A stretch of DNA of 64,000 nt. It comes from Andrena cerasifolii. Its lineage: Eukaryota; Arthropoda; Insecta; Hymenoptera; Andrenidae. The number at the start of each line of letters is the position of its first letter. Positions within the stretch are counted from its first letter, which is position 1. The notes beneath the pieces are model-generated. The model searched no databases and was not told the DNA's origin. It saw only the letters and a list, made by a program, of their open reading frames with translations. The stretch covers positions 1,240,001 through 1,304,000 of the forward strand of contig NC_135119.1 in the NCBI RefSeq assembly GCF_050908995.1. The letters are read 5' to 3'. The translations under genes were made by a program, and so were the position numbers. Shown piece after piece: positions 12,501-24,500 of the stretch.

Positions 12501-15500
12501 GACCGCCCATCGGGGCTTCGCTGCTCTGAATGAAATCCACGCAGCCGTACAAATTTCTATTACGGACAAACATAGAAATAAACAAAGAGAAAATGAATTA
12601 TATATTTTTATAAGGTATACCATATTTAGGTGTACGCGTACACACGACTAGTTTTTAAACACGATTTCCTTGAAAAAGAGGGTTACTGTAGAAACAATTT
12701 GTTCTACATTTTCGCTTTGTGTTTGCATGAAAAGTCACTTCCATTTTGGTTGTATTACATATTGCGAGACAAAAAGTTTTTTATATCGCGGTTGTTTAAC
12801 TTCAAAATATTAGCAATTTTAAACTTAAGTTGTATTTATTTATATTTCTTTTTAATGGTATATACAACTAACATTAAAAGAAAACCGTAAAATGAAGAGG
12901 GTTTCATGGGTTTCACGGGCCTGGTAGACTGCTTTGTAATAAATGTTGGAGACAATTACAGATGGCCTGTTCCACGATACGATATGGTGTCGGTGTTACC
13001 AGGGAACTGGGTATGGATATGCAAAATCTCGGCTCGAAGAAGACGTGCTTGATGACGGATCCGAATTTAGTAAATCTACCTCCTGTTAAGACTGCCATGG
13101 ACAGTCTTGCTAAATATGGTATCGAGTTTGAGGTTTATGACAAAGTGCGTGTTGAGCCTACGGAGAAGAGTCTTCAAGATTCCATCGAATTTGCTAAACG
13201 TGGGAAATTCGACGCTTTCATAGCGGTGAGGGACCACAAGATTCTCTTCACTTTCATCTTCCTGTGATCTATGAAAAAATACGTTTATATTTGTCAAGTA
13301 TAAAGGAAAATATTGTAACTATGAAAAGTGTACAATTTTTCTCTACAAAGCAACTGTTCTCGTGTTTTTGAATATGATAAAATGAGTCACTGTTGATATA
13401 CTACGTTATTATTAATATGATATGCGATGTAAGGAGATGATTAAAAAATGTATTGTGAAATTAAGTTTTTACTGTGTAGGTTGGCGGTGGTTCAGTGATG
13501 GACACTTGTAAAGCAGCAAATCTTTATAGTTCTGATCCAGAAGCCGACTTTTTGGATTATGTGAATGCACCCATTGGCAAGGGGAAGCCAGTTACAGTGC
13601 CATTAAAACCATTAGTTGCAGTACCAACCACTTCCGGTACTGGTTCGGAAACTACGGGTGTATCTATCTTCGATTACCGGCCGCTCAAAGCCAAAACTGG
13701 AATTGCCAATAGGTAAATTATTGCGAGAAATTGGAATCGATATAATCAGCAGTCCAATTTAATGGTTATTTATTTATATACAAAATTTATGGACCAAAAT
13801 AGTACCTATGTTGTTAACGACAATAATGTTAGGGTAAGTCGGGGAAAGATGGCCCACTTTTTTTAAAACAATCAGTACACCGTAAATTTAGAAGGTTTAT
13901 AAAGGACAAAAATATATTTGCAAAAGGAAATATATTTAGATGAATAATATAAAATTGAATTAAAAAAATAATCATACATTTAAAAAAAAAAAGAAATTGC
14001 AGTCTGGACAATTCGGGTGAGATGATCCATATAAAAAATACATGCTATGAGGTTAATAAGACGAAAAATTATTTCTTTTTTTTTGCACAGAACTTTTCCA
14101 CACTCATTGCATAAGTTCAAAATTTGGAGCATCCTTCGTGAAACCATTTTTTACAGCTCATACAGCAAACCTAGTCATCGGATTTCGATGTAGGAGAGAC
14201 CGGGGTAAAGTGAGCCCGAAAAAGTTTGAAGTCGAATAAAATTTATTCCTTTCAATAAAAATGCGTGGAAATTGATTTATAATATAATTGAAACATTACA
14301 GTTGATAAATAACGAATAGCAATACTTAAAATAAACTTAGAGTATATTAAAATTCAACTTGAAAAAATGATGCAAGTGGGTAAAGTGGGTAAAGTGAACT
14401 TCTATCCGGGGCAAAGTGGGATGCAACAAAATAAGAACTTTAATTAAGGATATAGGTAAATATTAACCAATTGCGCTGGAATGACATGTTTAGCACGGCA
14501 GCTTCTGGCTTTTTTGCACCGTGGTTGTCGAAAACTGTGACCGATTTTTTATTTTTTTGGGTTAGTTTCTGTTCCACCGCGCCACGTGGTTATCTAGCCA
14601 GCTGACAGGTTAGGATATTGCGCACATCACTTGCGCATCGGTTCTTAGCAGCCATTTGCAGCTCAGTTTACCCCGGTCACTTTACCCCGAATATATACTC
14701 GGTGGAAAATTAATTCTTTAATAATGTTAGGATTAATGTTTTCGCAAATGCGTGTACGTGTATGTTTATAAGCTTGTTTTAAACACGCAGAAAAAATTTG
14801 GAATTAAAATAACACATTTATGACTCATTTATCTGAAAAGCTAAATGGAACAGAAAACCAAACGGAAGTCTCTAAAAATTAATTTCTAATTTTTTAAATG
14901 AATTTATATTTTTCGATATCTGAATGTGCATAATTATCATTCTTATATTACATACATTTATTACGTCACCAAAATTTGTAAATATATTCGATTGTTAAAG
15001 AACAAGTTAAAGAAGCTCATTTTACCCCGAGGTTCACTTTACCCCGGTCTCCCCTACAGCTGTACCGCTCCCCACTTTGGACTGCTTCTACGACTTTCAA
15101 CAATGCCTCGTTTGCCCATAAATTCCTACACTGATTATATTTTAGTTTATATTCCGTTGGCATATTCAAAACATTTTCATGTTCTACAAAAACATTTACT
15201 AGCTGTTATGCATGATTTTATGATGGGCCAACTATCCCTGAAAAAATCGGGCCAAATAACCCGAGAGTCAAGGAGCGCAGACTCGCTTGTTTCTTCAATA
15301 ATGCTACGACAATATCTCATCACAAGAACGTAAATGTAACCTCTAAACATTATATTAACGCACTACATTAGAAAAAGTCATTACTTTTTCGTAAAATGTC
15401 AGTAAATTATAATTTAAAGACCTCGTATAAAATTTTCGGAAATAGTTAATCTTTACATTACAAATAACTTACCTGATGTCACAGTTAAAAGCAAACAGAA

Positions 15501-18500
15501 AACACGATTAATGCGGCGTGCGACTGACGCGCAATATGCCACTAAAAACAACTGAAAATCGCAACGTTCTACAACATAAAACGAGCCATCTCACCCGCAA
15601 GGCCATCTCACCCGAAATTACCCTACCCGAATAATTTATTCCATGAGTCATTCTTTAATATTATTAAACGCAGAAAATTATTAATAAATGTTTTCTAAAT
15701 AGGGCACTGAGACCTACCTTGGGCCTCATTGATCCGAAACATACACTGAGCATGCCAGAACGAGTTTGTGCTTACTCTGGTTTCGACGTCCTCTGCCATG
15801 CTCTGGAATCTTTTACTGCTATACCGTATACAGAAAGGACACCCTGTCCCCAAAATCCAATCCTTAGGCCAGCTTACCAGGGCAGCAATCCTGTCAGTGA
15901 TGTGTGGTCAAAATATGCTCTCCAAATTATGCGCAAGTAAGTAGGTATGCGTGTTGTATAGATAACAGATGTTGAATGCCTACTATATAGTAACGTAACA
16001 CTATTTTTAAAAATGAAATAAAACATACTTGACCTTTTGATATTGCTTTATTATTGTATTTTTTGTTATTTTTTAACCTTCTGAAAGAACTGAATTTATT
16101 AAAGAATTGGGCAATGTTGGAACAAATATCTATTTCCTTCATACGTAGCAATTGTATTCATTTTTTAAGAATGTTTTTTGTAAACAACGTGCATCCATAT
16201 TAGACAAAAATACAAGGTAATCTGGTTCAGAAGCGTTAAAAAATCGATTATCTCTAAACCAGAATATCCTTTAATTTAAGAAGTATTTTTCGAGAGAAAG
16301 TATTACAATGAAATCATGAATCGCCCGATAGTTGCAACGTTTTTTACATATATGTATTCAATATTCAAATCTATTTTCTCCTTTTCTCCTTTGTAGATAC
16401 TTTAAAAGAGCAGTTTACAATGAAGATGATCTTGAAGCCAGAAGTAACATGCATCTCGCAAGTACTATGGCGGGCGTTGGATTTGGTAATGCTGGTGTTC
16501 ACTTGTGTCATGGTCTCTCCTACCCCATTAGTGGAAATGTACGAAGTTTCCTACCTCAGGTAATTTTTACAAAATTTTCAAAGCGTTGACAATCGAATAA
16601 TTAATGTATCAGTCGAAGTAAGTATTAATAGGTACATAATTGTCAGTTTAGCAAATATTTGAAAATTACAAGGTTGACATAAAACAAGATTAGATTCAAA
16701 TTAAGAAATATTAATTTAAATTTAATATACAATAAAATTCATTATTGTTCCATCGAATCCTACAATACGGACATTCCAACAATTATATAATACACATATA
16801 TGTGTATAAGATGATCCCACATCATGACATACGAGGGTCGTATGATAAGTACCTGGCCTCTACCAAAAAAAAACTTTTTTTGCGGCAAAATTCATTTTAT
16901 TTTTCAGCATAGTCTCCTTTTAGCTCGATACACTTCGTCCAAAGTTTTTCCAATTTTTGGATCCCTTCTGAATAATATGATTGCTCCAAACCTTCAAAAT
17001 AGGCGTTTCTTTCAATGATGATCTCGCGTTGGAGCTAAATCTCTTTCCGGCGAGCCATTTCTTTAAGTTCGGAAACAGGAAATAGTCGCAGGGGGTTAAA
17101 TCTGGAGAATATGGTGGATGTGGAAGCAATTCGTATCCTAATTCGTGGAATTTTGCCATGGAGGTGACAGTCCTTTGAAGTTGTCACACGTGTGTGTTTA
17201 TGGTAAACTGTGAACGATTGCGGCACCCATCTTGCGGAAAACTTTCTCATGTGCAAATGATCATTCAAAATTGTCTACACCCGTTCGATTGATGCCCACA
17301 GCCTCGCTGATCTCGCGCACTTTCAATCTACGATCATTTATTACCATATCGTTGATTTTCTCAATCATTTCTGGCGTGGTGACCTCAATTGGGGGACCTG
17401 GACGTTCTTCGTCATAAATGCTTGTACGGCCGCGTTTAAATTCAACTCTCCAATATTTTATTGTTGCAAACGAAGGTGCAGAGTCTCCATATACTTCGCT
17501 TAATTCCGCTTTTATTTCATCATTCGTCTTCTGTTTCTAAAATAAAAATTTTATCACTGACTCGATACTCAATTTTATCCATTTTTTGTAAAAATACAAA
17601 AGTTGTTTGCTATCAATGGCTGTCAAACACAAACTGAAAGACGCAACTGGCTGAAAATGTGATAGTCGTCATTTGAAGCATGGTATTTACGAAAAATGGT
17701 ATTTATTTAATATTATCTCTTCCGAGGCCAGGTACTTATCATACGACCCTCGTACATACTTGGCTGACATCGTGTTTTCCTTTTCAAGATACCTTAGGTT
17801 TTAAGAATTCAACTCCTGGGGTACTTAAGAATTCAACTCCTGGGGTATAATCCGATACGGACATTCACACGAGAACACGCGTGGCTACCCTGGCTATACG
17901 TTTACGTACAGAATTCACAAACGCAAACAACAAAGTTTTATTAAACCTTAAATCCGTCAAATATTTTTCTTTGAGATATTCGAGTTTTTATTTTTGAAAC
18001 CGAGGTCTTTGTACGATTACGCATGTTACGAAATGGCTGGTGTCTCAGAAAGTGCAAAGTACATAAATGTATAGACAATTTCAAAATATAAGCGCAAAAA
18101 GTTCGTCGAAACCTGCGGTATGGATATTTCAAGCAGATGGTGAATTTATCGGAATTTATTTATTCATCATTGGATACATGAATACTTGCATTCAAAGATC
18201 GTTGGATTTTTTTTATCTATGCGGCAATTATTTTCATAGATGTTCAATAAATTTTCTTTTCAGTGAAATAATTTTTCTTAGGTACTTTTATGTCTTCATT
18301 GTAAGCACCCAGAAGCGCAGTTTGATCATTTTGTTAGTTCAACAGTTATATTTTTTTGAAAAAAAGTTAACACTATATTTCAAAGGGCTGTAAGATCAAC
18401 ATTTTTTGACATTTTGAAAAATCCGTGGAGATATGCTTATATAACCCTAAAGACTACAACATATACAAGTTTCACCTAAATCTGAAGCGCCACTCCGAAA

Positions 18501-21500
18501 AGTGTCCGATTTCGCATGAAATGACCCTATATCGATTCGCGGAAACATGGCTGGGCTTCGTTAAGGGCTCCCCCAAACCAACGCGAATATCAGCTCCGCG
18601 CCGCGGATCAGATAAGGCAGCAGTTTTTTATACGTGCTCGCTTATGGGCAGTGTTATCTGATCCGCGCGGCGAAACTCGCGTTGGTTTGGGGGAGCCTTA
18701 AGGCCGTCGCCTAGAGCTGTACGAGTACTTGAATATTCGGGTAGCTTGAAATCCGAACCAATCCGGGACTCGGTTTCCAAGCCGAGCCAGGTACCCGAAA
18801 GAACCGAGCGACTCGGATAGAACCAAGTACTTGAATGTTTTTCAAGCGGTCCGAAAGAATCGGGCGGATTGGATGAAACCGAGCGGCTCGTATAGAACCA
18901 AGAGGATTGAATTTTTCCAAGCGGCCCGAAAGAAACCGGGTGGCTTGGAAAGAAACGAGCGGTCCGCTCGACCTTCATTCGGACCGTTCGTTTCTTTCCA
19001 AGCCACCCGGTTTCTTTCGGGCCGCTTGAAAAAAATTCAAGTACTTGATTCTGTCCGAGCCGCTCGGTTCTTTCGGGTACCCGGCCCGGCTCTGTTTTTC
19101 AACCCGAGCCAGGCTCGGCTTGCTTTTTCCGGGTACTTGATCAGCTCTACCGTCGCCCATTTCGCCAAAGCGAAGCGTGGCGACCAAAGCAAAATGTTCG
19201 TCGGCGCTATTGGGAAATACTGTGAGAGCGCCATCTACTAAAGTAAGCTCTGTTATCGGGTCAATCGCGTTACAGGACTGGTGTCACACAAGTATTGAAG
19301 CAGTGCAATAATTTATTTATTTATTTATTTATTACGGGTCAAGCCCAAATTGTGCAATAAAGAAAAACAGTGGCATACGTACAAGAATTAGAAAAAATAA
19401 AAAGAAGAAAAAAAAACTAAGTAAAGTTAAGTACTGCCCCTATCTTAATCTATCACAATTTTGTGCAGATTGCTTTTGAATGTTTACAATGATCCTCCGA
19501 AAAAATTGATGTGGTCTGAGTAGGAATTGGCAACGCCGACGATCCGATTTACAGGATCGCGAGCACCAAACTTAGATTTGGTGCTTGAACAATAAAAGGG
19601 TGTTCTTCCTCTTAAGTTTCTGGATGGTGCATAGAGGGAGATATTCCGCAAAAGGGCAGGACAGTCGATGCAACCATTAACAATCTTGAATAAAAAACAT
19701 AGATCGGCAATTCGCCTACGCTCCGATAACGTAGATAGGTTCAGGGACGCAAGAATTTGGTCATAATTGTGATTATCGCGTGACATTGGACGGCCCAGTT
19801 TATAAGCGGCAAACCTAAGGAATTTGTGCTGAACTCTTTCTAGCAGTGAGACGTATTTCAACTGCAAGGGGGACCATATTATAGACGCATATTCTATTAT
19901 AGGTCTCACTGCTAGAAAGAGTTCATCACAAATTCCTTAGGTTTGAGAAGCGTAAGACAAACCCGAGTGTCCTAATAGCAGAGTTAGCAGTGACTCTATA
20001 GTGTTTAGAGAAGTCTAATGTTGGAGATAAGTGAACTCCCAGATCCTTAATTTCATCCGTTACTGCTAACTCAGTTTTGCCAAGCATATATGGGTGAACA
20101 ATTGGGTTAGTGCAGCGCGATGATCTCATAACATAACATTTGGCGAGGTTCAGGCCCATCCTATTCTTTTGACACCAGTCCTCAAAATTATTGATGTCTG
20201 ATTGCAAATTAAGAGCATCTTGATAACAGGATATCTTGCTGAATATTTTAAGGTCATCCGCATATAGGAGGAACCTACTATGTCTGAAAACATCGACAAG
20301 ATCGTTAACAAAAATGTTAAAAAGCAGAGGCCCAAGGTGAGAAGCCAGCGGTACGCCAAAGGTAGCTTCAATAGGCGAAGACCATGTGCTCCGAATTTTC
20401 ACAATTTGATAATGTTTTTGTCATTAAATAGTCTGTTAAATTTTACAAAATCAATCATCAAACAGTCGAAATCCCAATACTGGCAATTACATGTGGCAGC
20501 TAACCCGATTAGACTGCTTTAATTTTCGCCACCAGATGGCGCAGCGGAAATAAGAAAATGCCAATTCTGTCATATGTATAAGCGACGCGTAGTTGCCGCG
20601 CTTCGCTTCGCGGCTCTTCGGCCACTAGGGCGACCTTTTAATGCCACTTTAATAGGCACTCCGGACCCGTGTTTTATGGAACATAAAAATCCTTATACCT
20701 GCAAAACTAAGCATTACACTGTCAAACGCGACGAATAAAAATCTTGTAAATTCATAAACAATTGTGTTTGTTTTTATACGGTTCCATATTAACACGTCAT
20801 ACGTAGGTATTCATGCATTGAAGATTGTTTAAAACAGAGACTGATCGGGAAAATTTTGTTTAAATCCGTGAATAGTATCTACGAATACATGAAAAAATAA
20901 GGATGAGATGTACATATAGAAAGTCAATGTCCACTGAACGGTACCATCGGCGTCGATTAGCGTAGCGACGGCCCTGACGAGTCGCGCCAGGTGAGCACTG
21001 GCCGCCAGGCGGCAAATCACTGTGAACGCGTTGCCGATGGATATTTTCTCTACCAGTTCGAGTTAAAAACCGTTCCGACACTTTTTCTGGATGGTTTCTT
21101 CTTCAGAAATGTCTACAGAATCCGATGCTGGGTAGCGTTTTCGGGTTAGGTAAACAATTTGGCGTAAAAATGCAAAAATATTGCGTGGAAACCATGCACA
21201 TCGACACTTTTTTCAAACTTTGATGGCCATTTACAAGCATTCAGAACATTCCAATTTACTAACTATATACACTGATATATTCGGGCAACTCTCCTATATC
21301 TTTTGAGACTAAGTTGAAGTTTCTGGCCTGACTTTTGCCCAAAATCGTGTGTTTTTACAAAAACTCACGTTTTTTCAAAAACTGAGGGTGGTAAACTATT
21401 TCTGCTTGCGGATTCGTGTTCAGGGCGAAAAACTCTACAAGAATCGCCCAGTGGATATTGCGGAACAGAAAGAAAGTTTCATTTCGTTGGACTGTGTTAT

Positions 21501-24500
21501 TGGACATATGCGTGTACCAACTTTTTTTTATTATTTTGTTGAGTAGAACGTAGAACCGATCCTGAAAAAATGTCCCACGTTTTTATAAACACTCTGTCTA
21601 CATGAATAGAGTAATAATTCTAATGATAGGCTGTAAAATGATTACAGGGTTACAGTAGAGATCACCCTATAGTACCACACGGACTTTCAGTTGTTATATC
21701 GGCCCCCGCTGTATTCTCATTCACCGGAAGTGCGTGCCCGGAAAGGCACTTGGAATCTGCAGAACTACTTGGTGCTGACGTCAAGCGAGCAAAGAAGATA
21801 GACGCTGGCAAGATATTAGCAGATACCGTGAAAGAGTACATGCATGTGATGAAAATTGAAAATGGTTTGACAGAATTGGGATTCAAGAAAGAAGATATTC
21901 CTACTTTAGTTCAGGGTACACTGCCACAGGTAAGATTTATTATTTTCTTTCAGTTGGTATTAATAATCAAAGAATAAATTCACTAACAAACATGTTCTTT
22001 TCGGTATCATTTTCAACTAATATTTTAGTAGGAAATAATTCTTCAACAATAATACCAGATAACATTCCTCTTTCATCACTTGTACATTATATTTATAACT
22101 TGGAATTACTCTTTCTGCTAACTTTATATCCCGTATAAGGCACGCAAAACTTTCTATAAATCAATATCGTAGTTGTAATGAAATGATTAAATTAAACATA
22201 CCAGCGTATATTTATTTACTAATTTCTACATAAAGTAGGTACACACGATTTTTAAGACACGGGCGATACATAGTAATAGAGTTAGAAACAGAGTTATATC
22301 GAAACTATTAAAACTTCCGAATACGCTGTTCTTCATAAAGAAATCAAGATCACTTGGAGTTTATACGGAACAGCAAATAAATAATTTTTTATTTATAATA
22401 TTCTAGGACATCTCAAGATAAATTTAACGACTGTTAAAAGTATCATATTCATTTTTGTTTAATATGAAATTCGCGATATTGCTTATTACAGTGTTACGTA
22501 CACTGTACTGTACAGGGTCAGCGTTTTATCCTGCAATCCGCGCTCGCGCGAACTTGTAACATGGCAACAGCGCCTCACGAACGCATTCCACTACAACCAT
22601 GCACCGGCCCAGCGGAGAGCTACCCTGTGATGCCAGATCGGGGACGGGTTCCCTCGAGAATTTCCCCCACCTTGCGCACACTACGCCGGAGCTGCGTGTC
22701 CGTGAGTTGGACTCCGAAGCGCCAAGCTCACGGACACGCTGCTCCGGCGTAGTATGCGCGAGGTGGGGGAAATTCTCGAGGAAACCCGTCCCCGATCTGG
22801 CATCACAGGAGCTACAGTATTTCCTCGTTAGCGACTCGATTTTGTGTACACGATACCGACTCTTCGCTATCCCCACCACTTGTGTCTCACTCTTGCCCGG
22901 CGAAAGCTGGAGCCAGATGGAACGAGAGCGAGCGAGAGGCACTGAAAGCGAGCGAGGACGGTACGAGATCGACGACGCGTTGATGTTTTGTCTCGCTCCG
23001 TCTTTCGGACGCCTGACATTCTGTCCTTTGCGCTTGCAACCATCGCGCACGCTCGCCGCGCACGCAGTGTTCCATCTCGCTCCCCCCTCCGGCCAGAAAG
23101 AAGCGAGAAACGAACACTCGGAATTAGGGTTCTGTTCACGATACCGACTCAACGCCGGTCCCGACCAGCGAGTCGCTAACGAGACAATACTGTACCAGCT
23201 GCCTGGACAGCAGTGATGCCTGACCTCTGTAAATTTTAGGATGGTCTCTTACAAATTAACGTAGCAAAGAGCTATTGGGAATTTCCAACCCCAGGTAATC
23301 GAGCCGCGCGCTCCGCTTTTATGATCGGTTTACCACTCGCACCCCAGATCACTGTAATGAGGTTTGAAAATAATGTCGACTAATCTCGCACCCGTCTCAA
23401 TTTAAAAAATTTTATCTACGACAGGGTTGACCGCGGCGCTATACCCCTGTACGGACTGATTTTTCACCACCTGCTTGTAAAAACCACAGTAATGGCGCAT
23501 TGTTCCAAAAAATTACATTAACGGAAGCCGGTATAGGCGTGGCGTTGAGTAGCTAAACGATTAAAACATTCAGACACAAAAATTCTAGAAAAAAATTCAA
23601 ACACCGCTACAATCAAAGACACGTCCCATTAGTTACCCCTTACGTCTGATCTAGGTATGCACTGCATTAAGGATAAAATCATAAAAAGAAAACCAGAACA
23701 ATAAATTCTGAGATCTGCAGAACTAACACATAATTGAATAAAAATTTAATTTCTCAATTTCTGAAAGTAATGATACAGAAACAACTAGCCTATTGTTTAT
23801 CAACACCATGAATTTTAAAAAGAGCATTAAATACAGTATCAAAGAAACAGTTTGCAAAAGCTTTTCACAACAATTGTGGTTGAAAAATTGGTAACAGAAA
23901 AATTAAATAAACGTAAAATGTATTAAATTATCCATCATTAACCCCTTGGCATACAACAGGCTTTCCCAAGTAGGGGAAATGCACTCCTAAAACAGATGTT
24001 TCGGTTCTCCCTCCATCGGTGCGCCTTCAGCTAAGGTGGGACGACTCCTACAACCCTCTCTCCGAGGGGACAGTAACGTCGCTGGGAAGCATGTTGGGCG
24101 CTTTAGGGCGAAAGTACCAAATGTGTCAAATTTTTATAGGAAATTTCATAATGACTTAAAAATAGTAGGAAAAATTAAAATTTAAACTAGCATTTCAAAA
24201 TGACGTAAAAAGAATTACAAAAAATGTATTACATACATTGTTAAATTAAAATTTAACTAGTTTAAATTTAAACTAGTTAAATTTTAATTTTTCCTACTAT
24301 TTTTAAGTCATTATGAAATTTCCTATAAAAATTTGACACATTTGGTACTTTCGCCCTAAAGCGCCCAACATGCTTCCCAGCGACGTTACTGTCTCCTCGG
24401 AGAGAGGGTTGTAGGAGTCGTACCACCTTAACTGAAGGCGCACCGGTGGAGGGAGAACCGAAACATCTGTTTTAGGAGTGTATTTTCCCTACTTGGGAAG

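Noticed and set aside
22526..23216. Overlapping ~200-codon open frames on both strands
   Set aside because: They run through a palindromic hAT-type element and a pogo-like MITE. Mirror-image frames come from inverted repeats and GC content.
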